From positions 1 through 32,841 of the forward strand of contig VGOZ01000032.1 of the NCBI GenBank assembly GCA_016875715.1: DNA of 32,841 nucleotides, read 5' to 3'. Numbering within the stretch: the first letter of the stretch is position 1; each line of letters opens with the position of its first letter. Origin of the DNA: Chloroflexota bacterium. GTDB taxonomy: Bacteria; Chloroflexota; UBA6077; FW602-bin22. The position numbers were made by a program, and so were the translations under genes. The notes below the pieces were generated by a model that saw only the letters and a program-made list of their open reading frames with translations, had not been told where the DNA came from and ran no database searches. Shown here one piece after another: positions 1 through 6,650 of this stretch.

Positions 1-1
1 C

Positions 2-487
2 AGCTCCAATACGAGACGCCAGGAGAAGTTCAGGCTACCGAAAAACCTCTGGTTCATCGGGACGATGAACGCGGCCGACCGCTCGATCGCGCTGCTGGAC
101 GCGGCGCTGCGCCGGCGCTTCTACTTCGTCGAGTTCTTCCCAGATGAGCCACCGATCAAGGGGCTGTTGGCGCGGTGGCTGAAGGACAAACACCCCACGC
201 TCGACTGGGTCGCGGAGGTCGTCGACAAGGCGAATGAGTTGCTGCAGACCAGGCACGCGGCGATCGGGCCAAGCTACTTCCTCCGGGAAAGCCTCGACGA
301 GAGGTGGGTCGCAACGATCTGGCAGCACGCGGTGAAGCCGTACATCGAGGAGCAACTGATCGGCGAGGAGAATCGGCTTGCCCAGTTCGAACTCGAGAAG
401 CTGCGCGCCGCCATCAAGCCACCCGGGGCGCCGATCCAAACACCTCCGTTCGACGGGAACACAGGTGCGCCTTCTCCAGCTTCGTGA
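2..487 (+). CDS. mcrB: McrB-type GTPase subunit of a modification-dependent restriction system, 3' part
   Basis: The C-terminal end of an AAA+ McrB protein; the 5' part lies outside the window and the frame is open from base 2. Visible are the sensor-1-like strand LPKNLWFIGTMN followed by AADRSIALLDAALRRRF, the hallmark McrB stretch carrying the arginine-finger region, then a helical lid ending at a TGA. In the family, McrB recognises modified cytosine in DNA and hydrolyses GTP to drive translocation, while McrC supplies the nuclease. The DNA-binding N-terminus and Walker motifs cannot be seen here, so target specificity is unknown. The stop overlaps the proposed mcrC start by 23 nt, which indicates translational coupling. 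Confidence 0.9.
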   Translation, partial: SSNTRRQEKFRLPKNLWFIGTMNAADRSIALLDAALRRRFYFVEFFPDEPPIKGLLARWLKDKHPTLDWVAEVVDKANELLQTRHAAIGPSYFLRESLDERWVATIWQHAVKPYIEEQLIGEENRLAQFELEKLRAAIKPPGAPIQTPPFDGNTGAPSPAS

Positions 488-1700
488 GTTCGAGCCGAAG
501 CGTGCGGTTCCGCTTCGCCAGGAGCAGGTGGATGACCTTCGGCAGCTGTGTCGCACGCTGCGGGTCCAGCCCACGGTTGGGCAGGTGGGGCACTACGACC
601 TGACGGTCGAGGGGGAGATCGGGGCGATCAACGTCCGTGACCTCGCCGTCGAGATCCGCCCCAAACTCGACGTCGAGCACGTCTTCTTCATCCTGAGCTA
701 TGCCCTTGACCCCAAGGGGTGGAGGCCGGACGACTTCACATTCGGGTCGAACGCGTCTTTGGTCGAAGCGATCGTATTCAGCTTCGCCACGCACGTCGAC
801 CGGGCCCTGAAGCGGGGGCTTCTCCATGGCTACCTCCAGACGGAGGAGTCGATTGCGACGATCCGCGGACGGCTCCGTTTCGACGAGCAGATCCGCCGTC
901 GGCTCGGCCGCGCGCCGCCTTTCGAGGTCCGCTACGAGGACTACACGCCGGACGTCACTGAGAACCGCCTGATCAAGGCGGCGGTGGGACGCTTAGGTAG
1001 GATGTACCTGCGGTTGCCGGAGTCCCGCGCCCGCCTGCGGCGGATCGCCGCCGCGCTGGACACCGTGACAGCCGTGCCCTACGACCCCCGCCTCCTGCCC
1101 GATCTCGTCTACACGCGCCTTAACCAGCATTACCGTGCCGCGGTGGAGTTGGCCAAGCTGATCATACGGTCGACAACGTTTGATCTGACGTGGGGGCCAG
1201 CCCACGGGTCGGCCTTCCTCGTGGACATGAAGAAAGCCTTCGAGAACTTCGTCGTCATCGCCCTACGCGAGGATCTCGGTGTTTCGCAGCGAGACTTCCC
1301 CCAAGGCTCGCACGGCATGAAGCTCCACCTCGACGAGGGCAGCAATATCACGTTGCAGCCCGACCTCTCGTGGTGGATGGGCGGGCAGTGCCACTTCGTC
1401 GGGGACGTGAAGTACAAGCGCGTCAACGTGGAGGGCGTCCAGCACCCAGATGTTTATCAGGTGCTCGCATACGCGGTCGCGGCCAACCTGCCGGGCGGGC
1501 TGCTGATTTACGCCGCGGGCGAGGCGGAACCCGTTACCCACCGCGTGCGGTACCTCGCACGGACAATCGACGTCATTGCCCTCGATCTGAGCGTGGCGCC
1601 GAAGAAGGTCCTGGAGCAGGCCAGTGCAGTCGCGCAACGAATACGCTCGCTCGCGCAGGCCAGCCATCAAACGACCATCCCAGCAGCGGCCGCAGTCTGA
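465..1700 (+). CDS. mcrC: McrC-type endonuclease subunit
   Basis: Partner nuclease of McrB. From the GTG at 465 the protein is 411 residues. The N-terminal part (LLQLREFEPKRAVPL...) is the McrC beta-rich region that contacts the McrB hexamer. The C-terminal part carries a PD-(D/E)xK-type core: PDL near residue 300 and GDVKYK around 313-318, so Asp300, Asp314 and Lys316 are candidate catalytic residues. The GTG at 465 is chosen because homology begins just after it and it lies inside the end of mcrB; an earlier TTG at 378 would add 29 unlike residues. Catalytic residues look intact, so the system is probably functional if mcrB is complete upstream. Confidence 0.9.
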   Translation: MRLLQLREFEPKRAVPLRQEQVDDLRQLCRTLRVQPTVGQVGHYDLTVEGEIGAINVRDLAVEIRPKLDVEHVFFILSYALDPKGWRPDDFTFGSNASLVEAIVFSFATHVDRALKRGLLHGYLQTEESIATIRGRLRFDEQIRRRLGRAPPFEVRYEDYTPDVTENRLIKAAVGRLGRMYLRLPESRARLRRIAAALDTVTAVPYDPRLLPDLVYTRLNQHYRAAVELAKLIIRSTTFDLTWGPAHGSAFLVDMKKAFENFVVIALREDLGVSQRDFPQGSHGMKLHLDEGSNITLQPDLSWWMGGQCHFVGDVKYKRVNVEGVQHPDVYQVLAYAVAANLPGGLLIYAAGEAEPVTHRVRYLARTIDVIALDLSVAPKKVLEQASAVAQRIRSLAQASHQTTIPAAAAV

Positions 1701-1859
1701 GCGTCAAGAGTTCAACTGACGTACCTAGCTCGCCACCTCGCACCAACTTCGAGGTTTGCGATAAGAAGTCCTTAGCCCAGACAACCTCCTATGGGGCGAC
1801 AGCGCAGCGAAATGGGTTGCAGTCCAGTCAGTTCCACTGGTCGATTGGTGAGTCCTGAG

Positions 1860-2237
1860 TCATCGTGGTGAATGAATCTCTGGCAGGTCCGGCCTCACCC
1901 CTTCGATCAGGGATCTCCCATGAAGAACAGGATGCGCGGTCGCCGGAAGGCTGATCCGCATTGGGCATCCTTCTGACATTTCTCGGGGACACGGACCAAC
2001 TCCCATCCGCGCGAGCGTGAGAGCGAAGGGTGATGCGTCCCCCAGGCCCGCGCGCTGCCGGGCCAGGCGCGCCTCTTCCCTCATCTGTGCCAGGTACATT
2101 TCTTCCCCCTCGTTATGCCACTCCTGGACGTACGGTTCCGCATTTCTGTACTCCGGGCCGATCGCGCCGGACAGCGCGACCGCGGACACTACGCCCAGAA
2201 GCCAGAGGGCAACCGCTCGGATGACAGCTCTCGTCAT
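1860..2237 (-). CDS. Small putative secreted protein, unknown function
   Basis: A 125-residue protein that I do not recognise. The first ~28 residues are a typical export signal: a basic start (MTRAVIRA), a hydrophobic run (VALWLLGVVSAVALSG), then a charged Glu/Arg-rich stretch around residues 40-70 that may be helical. The start is well supported: the complement of 2244-2248 reads GGAGG, six bases before the ATG. The C-terminal third is low in recognisable structure. It lies tail-to-tail with mcrC and downstream of the tRNA cluster; nothing links it functionally to either. It could be periplasmic or membrane-anchored. Confidence 0.55.
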   Translation of the reverse strand: MTRAVIRAVALWLLGVVSAVALSGAIGPEYRNAEPYVQEWHNEGEEMYLAQMREEARLARQRAGLGDASPFALTLARMGVGPCPREMSEGCPMRISLPATAHPVLHGRSLIEGVRPDLPEIHSPR

Positions 2238-2393
2238 GGCCGACCTCCGTTTGGACGCTCGCGATGCGGATTCTGCGGCACCATTCTCCCGCGCACCATC
2301 GCTGGCACGTCGTCGAAGAAGCCTCGCTTCGTATCCGCGATCGCGCCCAGAGAAGGCGAACGCGGTTCTTCGAAGAGCGCCGGCCGCACGCTA

Positions 2394-2456
2394 GGCTGTC
2401 AGTTTGGCTGTCACACTGGCCTTCAGGGCCGTTGTCCATCACTTCCCAACTGACAG
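2394..2456. repeat. Inverted repeat with a tandem GGCTGTCA pair
   Basis: CTGTCAGTT at 2396-2404 is mirrored by AACTGACAG at 2448-2456. GGCTGTCA occurs twice in tandem (2394-2401 and 2406-2413), and a GGCC-TTCAG-GGCC mini-hairpin lies inside. There is no T tract, so it is not a standard intrinsic terminator. It sits 16 bases beyond the 3' end of tRNA-Gln, where attachment-site remnants or processing structures are often found. The rest of 2238-2393 holds nothing I can identify. Confidence 0.4.
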
Positions 2457-2472
2457 TATCAGATGAGAATGG

Positions 2473-2546
2473 TGGCTGCCGAGCCTGGATTCGAACCAGA
2501 ATCAGAGGATCCAAAGTCCCCTGTGCTACCGTTGCACCACTCGGCA
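2473..2546 (-). tRNA. tRNA-Gln (anticodon TTG)
   Basis: Reading the minus strand, the acceptor arms TGCCGAG and CTCGGCA pair, with discriminator G and an encoded CCA (2473-2475). The anticodon loop is CTTTGGA between GGGGA and TCCTC, giving anticodon TTG. The T loop is TTCGAAT. The U1-A72 start is usual for tRNA-Gln. Same strand as the two tRNA-Leu genes and just downstream of the 50-residue peptide gene. Confidence 0.96.
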
Positions 2547-2590
2547 TCGGCGGCGCCGGCCTGCCGCTCCGGCCGGGCCGACACGCAAAC

Positions 2591-2743
2591 CTACGTGAAG
2601 TTCTTGTGCGAGCCCTTCTTGCTCGAACAGGCCAGCGCCAGTTGTTCGAAGGCATCCTCCGACACGATGCGTGGAGGCTGGTACGGCCGCTTCTTGCGCG
2701 GCGGCGCGCCATCCACGTCCGGACGTTCGTTCTGATCGCTCAT
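2591..2743 (-). CDS. 50-residue peptide, RiPP-precursor-like, unknown function
   Basis: A short open frame between tRNA-Leu(CAA) and tRNA-Gln on the same strand. The peptide has an acidic, Pro-rich N-terminus, then KKRPYQPPRI, SEDAFEQLALAC and a Lys/Ser/His-rich tail ending in HKNFT. A YxxPxI block followed by a short FExxALAC helix and a variable tail is the layout of many small peptides suspected to be precursors of modified peptides; that comparison is from memory. There is one cysteine (residue 39). A good sigma70-type promoter lies 27 nt upstream of the ATG. The Shine-Dalgarno is weak (GTGGGG). No modifying enzyme is nearby, so function is unknown and the coding status needs support from homologues. 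Confidence 0.5.
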   Translation of the reverse strand: MSDQNERPDVDGAPPRKKRPYQPPRIVSEDAFEQLALACSSKKGSHKNFT

Positions 2744-2769
2744 GCACGCCCCACTGACATCTGCTGTCT

Positions 2770-2799
2770 AGAATAGGTGCCCCCCCACCCTCCGAGCAA
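2770..2799 (-). promoter_or_regulatory. Probable sigma70-type promoter for the peptide gene and tRNA-Gln
   Basis: On the minus strand TTGCTC (complement of 2794-2799) and TATTCT (complement of 2770-2775) are separated by 18 bases that contain a run of seven G. The predicted start is near 2763, about 20 nt before the peptide ATG. It would also serve tRNA-Gln downstream. Confidence 0.5.
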
Positions 2800-2825
2800 C
2801 CGAGAGATCTGTGACATCGGACCGG

Positions 2826-2909
2826 TGCCGAAGGTGGGGGTCGAACCCACACGAGGTCACCCTCACCGCTTTTTGAGAGCGGCGCGTCTGCCTGTTCCGC
2901 CACTTCGGC
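2826..2909 (-). tRNA. tRNA-Leu (anticodon CAA)
   Basis: A long-variable-arm class II tRNA on the minus strand. Acceptor GCCGAAG pairs with CTTCGGC, discriminator A. The anticodon stem is CCGCT/AGCGG around loop CTCAAAA, anticodon CAA. The variable arm (GGGTGACCTC region) and T loop TTCGACC are intact. The genome continues CCG, so CCA is not encoded. It lies 25 nt downstream of tRNA-Leu(GAG). Confidence 0.95.
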
Positions 2910-2934
2910 AGGGTAGCTCAGGCCCCGTCGGGCC

Positions 2935-3025
2935 TGGTGCGGGCGAGAGGACTCGAACCTCCACGAGGAGTGGATACCCCGCCAGCCCCTCAAGCTGGTG
3001 CGTCTACCTATTCCGCCACACCCGC
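2935..3025 (-). tRNA. tRNA-Leu (anticodon GAG)
   Basis: A class II tRNA on the minus strand: acceptor GCGGGTG pairs with CGCCCGC (one G-T pair), discriminator A, and CCA is encoded (2935-2937). The anticodon stem CCAGC/GCTGG encloses TTGAGGG, anticodon GAG. The T arm GGAGG-TTCGAGT-CCTCT is complete. Its 5' end overlaps the 3' end of the small cysteine-rich reading frame upstream by 18 nt. Confidence 0.95.
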
Positions 3026-3235
3026 GCGCGAACGACGGCTCGAAGTATACCGGCCGCTCTCCGCGAACCGCCAGCATCCCTGCCGTGCGGCCATGCAGCG
3101 CAGTTGTTCCTCCTGATCCTGCGGCGGTGTCTCGAGTAGGCAGTAACAGTGGTAGAGGTCCTCTGTAACACCCCAGTCTTCCCGGTAATAGCGGCACGCT
3201 CCGGGATACCTCCGCAGATCCGGCCGATCGAGCAT
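3008..3235 (-). CDS. Small Cys4-type protein, unknown function
   Basis: A 75-residue protein with Cys at 14, 30, 32, 47 and 54 and His29. The arrangement CRYY-x12-HCYC-x14-C-x6-C, with EQ before the third site, resembles a small Cys4/CysHis putative metal-binding domain that I recall from Chloroflexota proteins, often alone or ahead of other domains; this is recall, not a search result. It begins 11 nt after the end of the nnr reading frame, so it is probably the last gene of the NUDIX-acpS-nnr operon. The frame runs 18 nt into the tRNA-Leu(GAG) gene, and residues after about 57 show no conservation cues. The nearest AGGGG is 13 nt from the ATG, a weak ribosome site. Confidence 0.55.
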   Translation of the reverse strand: MLDRPDLRRYPGACRYYREDWGVTEDLYHCYCLLETPPQDQEEQLRCMAARQGCWRFAESGRYTSSRRSRAGVAE

Positions 3236-3246
3236 CGCTGTGGATT

Positions 3247-3591
3247 CTACCCCTGGGAATCAGCCAATTCTCGCCGCGCCACCGCCAGTGCATCGGCGAC
3301 CTCACCGGCGAGCCCACCAGAGTCGCCGTACCTGCCCGCGAGAATCTGCCCGGCGCGCGCGTGCAGATACACCGCCAGCGCCAGAGCCTCCGGCGTACAA
3401 AGCCCCTGCGCCAGCAAACCGGCGACCGCGCCCGCAAGGACATCACCGGTCCCACCTGTCGCGAGGACGGGATTGGCGGCTACGCCGATCGCGACGCGAC
3501 CGGGACACGCGACGATGGTGTTGGCGCCTTTGAGGATTAGACAACAGCGCCACGCGTCGGCCGCGTCGCGCGCGGCCGCGATCCGATCCGA
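3247..3591 (-). pseudogene. nnr: 3' remainder of nnr (dehydratase C-terminal part) after an in-frame TAG
   Basis: Translation of the same frame past the TAG at 3592-3594 gives uninterrupted NnrD homology: SDRIAAARDAADAW, LILKGANTIV, NPVLATGGTGDVLAGAVAG, and a normal C-terminus ending at TAG (3247-3249). The GGTGDVLAG motif holds the catalytic Asp and nucleotide contacts of the ADP-dependent NAD(P)H-hydrate dehydratase. No frame change is needed, so only one codon separates it from the upstream part; CAG to TAG (Gln to stop) would explain it. Unless the stop is read through, reassigned or a sequence error, this part is not made as a fusion. Confidence 0.7.
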
Positions 3592-4758
3592 CTACAATTT
3601 CCTGCCGAGCAGTCGAGCCATCTCGCCCGGATGCGGCGTGAGCACACGCCCCTCCGGCAGCAGATCCCACCAGCGGTCCCGGTGGGCCAGGATGTTCAGC
3701 GCATCGGCATCGACAACCCACGGCGCGGCGTGACGCAGCGGTTCGCTTCCCAACGCCGCATCGAGAATCGCTACGGCACGGTCCGACTGGCCCAGGCCAG
3801 GGCCGATCGCGATGGCACGATACGTCCCGGCGCGCGCGGCAGCGTGCAACGGTTCGACTGATTCTCCCAGCGGAAGATGGATCAGTTCCGGGGAGGTGGC
3901 GATGTTCGCTTCCGCCGGATATGCGATCGTCGCAAGGCCTGCACCGACCCGGAGCGCGGCGCGGCCGGCCAGCACCGGCGCACCGCGATACTGCAGTGAG
4001 CCCCCGACTACCAGGACATGCCCGAACGTGCCCTTGTGGCCGTCGGGCGGCCGTGGTGGTAGCAGGCGGCGCGACATTGTCGCATCCAGCGCCCGTGGCA
4101 CCTCCTCTGGCCAGGCCGCTTCTGGAATGCCAATGTCGCATGCCACCACCTCACCGGCGCGCCCCGGACCATCAGCGATGAGGAGGCCGCGCTTTACTGC
4201 CCCGAGAGTGAGCGTCAGCGCGCAGCGAGCCGTCCGCTCGTCGGCCCGACCGGAATCAGCGTCGAGTCCGGAGGGCAGATCGACCGCTGCCACAGGATGA
4301 CCGCTCGACCCCGCGAGCGAAAGTAGGGTCGCGACGGGGCCTGTGACCGGCGCGTCGCTCCTGTGCCCAATGCCCAGCAGCGCGTCGACGATGATCTCGG
4401 CGCGATCGATCTCCCGGAGCACGGCGTGCCCGTGGTCAACGTGGCCGAGGACCAAGGTCGTTCCGCCCCACTCGTGCAGGAGATCCACGAGCGCACTCTG
4501 CGCCCGGGCGCGACTGAGGATCGCGCACACGCGGCGACCTCGGCGCGCCAGCCAGCGGGCCGCGACAAGTCCGTCGCCACCATTGTTTCCGGGCCCGACC
4601 AGGACGACAAACGCCCGAGAGTCACGAGATCCGGGGTGAGCGAGCAATGCGTCGGCGATCGCGCGACCAGCAATCTCCATGAGCGCCGGACCGGTCAGGC
4701 CTCGCGCGTCGCACCACGCCTCGGCGGAACGCATCTGCGCGACCGAGACGACCCTCAC
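3592..4758 (-). CDS. nnr: Bifunctional NAD(P)H-hydrate epimerase/dehydratase, truncated by an in-frame stop
   Basis: A repair enzyme for hydrated NADH/NADPH. The N-terminal YjeF_N epimerase domain (about residues 1-205) shows LTGPALMEIAG, the glycine-rich GPGNNGGDG (55-63) and VDLPSGLDADSG. The C-terminal YjeF/NnrD kinase-like dehydratase domain starts near residue 220 with GHKGTFGHVLVVGGS, IAIGPGLGQS, VDADALN and TPHPGEMARLLG. It stops at codon 389 (TAG, 3592-3594), before the catalytic GGTGDVLAG motif, which continues in frame to 3247. The epimerase half should be complete. The start is the GTG at 4758 overlapping the acpS stop (GTGA). The gene lies in a tight operon behind NUDIX and acpS; nnr next to acpS is a common pairing. 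Confidence 0.85.
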   Translation of the reverse strand: MRVVSVAQMRSAEAWCDARGLTGPALMEIAGRAIADALLAHPGSRDSRAFVVLVGPGNNGGDGLVAARWLARRGRRVCAILSRARAQSALVDLLHEWGGTTLVLGHVDHGHAVLREIDRAEIIVDALLGIGHRSDAPVTGPVATLLSLAGSSGHPVAAVDLPSGLDADSGRADERTARCALTLTLGAVKRGLLIADGPGRAGEVVACDIGIPEAAWPEEVPRALDATMSRRLLPPRPPDGHKGTFGHVLVVGGSLQYRGAPVLAGRAALRVGAGLATIAYPAEANIATSPELIHLPLGESVEPLHAAARAGTYRAIAIGPGLGQSDRAVAILDAALGSEPLRHAAPWVVDADALNILAHRDRWWDLLPEGRVLTPHPGEMARLLGRKL

Positions 4759-5123
4759 GGCGGACTCGCCACGACGAAGGCGATCGCATGCTGACGCGTG
4801 TGCGCGAGGCTGACTTGAAACGATCCGACACCGATGCGCTCGGCAGTCTCCTGGGCGCGTCCGTGCAGACGCACGATCGGCGCCGCACCGTCGGGCCGCA
4901 CGATCTCGATTTCGCGCCATTCGACCGGGCCAATGCCGGTCCCGAGCGCCTTGGCCACCGCCTCTTTGGCCGCGAACCGGGCAGCCAGTTCCGGGGCACG
5001 ATCCCGGCAGTACGAGCGCTCCTCCGCGGTGAAGACCCGAATCAGAAACCGCTCGCCGTGGTGCGCGAGCGCCCGCGCGACGCGATCCACCTCGATGATG
5101 TCGACGCCGATCGTCGCGGTCAC
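4755..5123 (-). CDS. acpS: Holo-[acyl-carrier-protein] synthase
   Basis: Transfers 4'-phosphopantetheine from CoA to the serine of acyl carrier protein, activating it for fatty acid synthesis in the cytoplasm. The protein is 122 residues, the normal AcpS size. It opens with IGVDIIEVDRV (Asp8, magnesium ligand), has FTAEERSYC, then RFAAKEAVAKALGTG (Glu54, the second metal ligand) and ends with FQVSLAHTRQHAIAFVV, all family hallmarks. The GTG at 5123 overlaps the NUDIX stop codon as GTGA, and its own stop overlaps the nnr start in the same way. A longer in-frame extension to 5198 lies inside the NUDIX gene and is rejected. Confidence 0.95.
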   Translation of the reverse strand: MTATIGVDIIEVDRVARALAHHGERFLIRVFTAEERSYCRDRAPELAARFAAKEAVAKALGTGIGPVEWREIEIVRPDGAAPIVRLHGRAQETAERIGVGSFQVSLAHTRQHAIAFVVASPP

Positions 5124-5725
5124 GGAACCGCCTCGGTCTCGATGATCAGCCTTGACCAACCTTCGTACTCCGCCTTCTCGGCGTGCAGTTCTTTCCATGA
5201 GAGGAGTCGTGGGGCTGTCATCCTTCCTTCTTGCGAGAGATCGGCGCTCGCCGTGTGGATGCGATACACGAATCCCACGTGGACGCGCGCGACGGCGGTA
5301 TCGTCGTCGCGGAGATAGCCGAGGAATCGCATCTCAGGATCGGTGATGCCCCGGGTCTCCTCAGCGATCTCCCGCCGGGCGGCCCCCGCAAGCGCGTCGA
5401 CCGAGCTACGCCGCACCGCGTCGAGGCCTGCGGGCAGGTCAGAGGGATTCACGTGCCCTCCGACGCCGATGGAGCGGAAACCATGCAGGCGTGATTCGGC
5501 ACCCCTGGGAGTGCGCGCGTATGAGAGGATGCGATCGCCCACCTGCACGATCACATACGGAATGATCTGCCGCCAGGCCTCATCGCCCTCGGCCAGATCG
5601 CGGCTCATCCAGCGCGCGCGATCGAGCGAGACGATCGGACGGCCGGAACGGGCGAACCCATGCGAAAGGCCGGCCCGATCGAGCGCCTCCGCAGGGATGA
5701 CCAGGACCGACTCCGCTCCTGTCAT
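5120..5725 (-). CDS. NUDIX hydrolase domain protein
   Basis: Probably hydrolyses a nucleoside-diphosphate-linked substrate or a related phosphoanhydride; the substrate cannot be told. From the ATG at 5725 the protein is 201 residues. The Nudix region begins at GVGGHVN (88-93) and ends with ARREIAEET (116-124), containing the metal-binding REIAEE core. The gap between the glycines and the REIAEE helix is longer than the classical Gx5Ex7RE pattern, so this is a variant box. GAGGGG nine bases before the ATG supports this start over one 60 nt upstream. It is the first gene of the acpS-nnr operon and diverges from ispH. Confidence 0.8.
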   Translation of the reverse strand: MTGAESVLVIPAEALDRAGLSHGFARSGRPIVSLDRARWMSRDLAEGDEAWRQIIPYVIVQVGDRILSYARTPRGAESRLHGFRSIGVGGHVNPSDLPAGLDAVRRSSVDALAGAARREIAEETRGITDPEMRFLGYLRDDDTAVARVHVGFVYRIHTASADLSQEGRMTAPRLLSWKELHAEKAEYEGWSRLIIETEAVP

Positions 5726-5760
5726 CGCGACGATCCCCTCCAGTGCTCCAGTGGCATCCG

Positions 5761-5766
5761 TATACT
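5761..5766 (+). promoter_or_regulatory. -10 box for apparently leaderless ispH
   Basis: TATACT lies 8 bases before the GTG at 5775, so the expected transcription start falls on or next to the first base of the start codon. No Shine-Dalgarno is present before the GTG and no clear -35 hexamer is seen. The same strand segment read in reverse belongs to the NUDIX leader. Confidence 0.5.
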
Positions 5767-5774
5767 CCTCCGCA

Positions 5775-6650
5775 GTGGAAGTCATCAGGATAACCCCGCG
5801 GGGCTACTGCCACGGTGTGGTCAAGGCGATCAACATCGCCCGAGACCTCGCCGGGTATGTGGAGGGGCCGATCTTCGCGGTTGGTCAACTGGTGCACAAC
5901 CGCCACGTGGTCGAAGATCTCGCCCATCGTGGCATCACGGTGCTCGACGGTGAGGACCGGATGTCGATCCTGGAGTCGATAGACCACGGTTCCGTCATCT
6001 TCTCCGCGCACGGCGTATCGCCCGAACTGCGGCGTCGGGCAATCGAGAGGGGCCTGCGCTGGTTCGACGCGACCTGCCCGGATGTGGTGCGCACGCACGA
6101 TCTCGCTAGGGAGAAGGTCGAGCAGGGTTACTTCATTCTCTACATCGGCAAGCGCGGACACCCCGAGCCCGAAGGTGTCCTCGGAGAGGTTCCGTCCGAC
6201 CGTGCGTTGCTCATCGAGGAAGTCGCCGATGTTGATGCGCTGGAACTGAGCGAGGCGAAGATCGCGATCCTCACCCAGACGACGATCTCGGTGTGGGACA
6301 CGGAGGCGATCGCCGCCGCGATTCTCGAACGGTATCCGCAAGCGGAGATCCACAATGAGATTTGCCGCGCGACGCAGGAGCGCCAGGCCGCCGCGGTCGA
6401 GATCGGCCGCACGTGCGACGTGGTGATCGTCGTCGGCGACAGGCGCAGTTCGAACTCGCGGCGACTGGTCGAGGTGGTCCAACAGCGTGCGCACCGGCCG
6501 GCCTACCTGGTTGACGGGGCCGCCGAGATCGAACCTCGGTGGTTCGTTGGCGTCACCCGGGTCGGCGTGACCTCTGGCGCCTCGACCCCCTCGGAGGTCA
6601 CCCGCGCCGTCATCGAGCATCTGCAGATGCTGAGCCCCGTACCGGCGTGA
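5775..6650 (+). CDS. ispH: 4-hydroxy-3-methylbut-2-enyl diphosphate reductase
   Basis: The last enzyme of the MEP isoprenoid pathway: reduces HMBPP to IPP and DMAPP using a [4Fe-4S] cluster. The protein is 291 residues. The three cluster cysteines are visible: Cys12 (RGYCHGV), Cys101 (DATCPDV) and Cys197 (NEICRAT). Active-site signatures GQLVHNRHVV, FSAHGVS, GKRGHPE and the serine/asparagine motif RSSNSRRL are all present, followed by TSGASTPS near the end. The GTG at 5775 starts exactly where family homology begins (VEVIRITPRGYCHG). It appears leaderless. The stop overlaps the next gene's GTG. Confidence 0.95.
   Translation: MEVIRITPRGYCHGVVKAINIARDLAGYVEGPIFAVGQLVHNRHVVEDLAHRGITVLDGEDRMSILESIDHGSVIFSAHGVSPELRRRAIERGLRWFDATCPDVVRTHDLAREKVEQGYFILYIGKRGHPEPEGVLGEVPSDRALLIEEVADVDALELSEAKIAILTQTTISVWDTEAIAAAILERYPQAEIHNEICRATQERQAAAVEIGRTCDVVIVVGDRRSSNSRRLVEVVQQRAHRPAYLVDGAAEIEPRWFVGVTRVGVTSGASTPSEVTRAVIEHLQMLSPVPA

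Noticed and set aside
378..464. N-terminal extension of mcrC from TTG 378
   Set aside because: The extra 29 residues are low-complexity and lie wholly within mcrB in another frame; McrC homology begins at the GTG 465.
2394..2456. Intrinsic terminator after tRNA-Gln
   Set aside because: The inverted repeat has a long loop and no T tract on the minus strand.
5580..6620. 346-codon minus-strand frame opposite ispH
   Set aside because: Antisense to an intact IspH with all three cluster cysteines; shadow frame.
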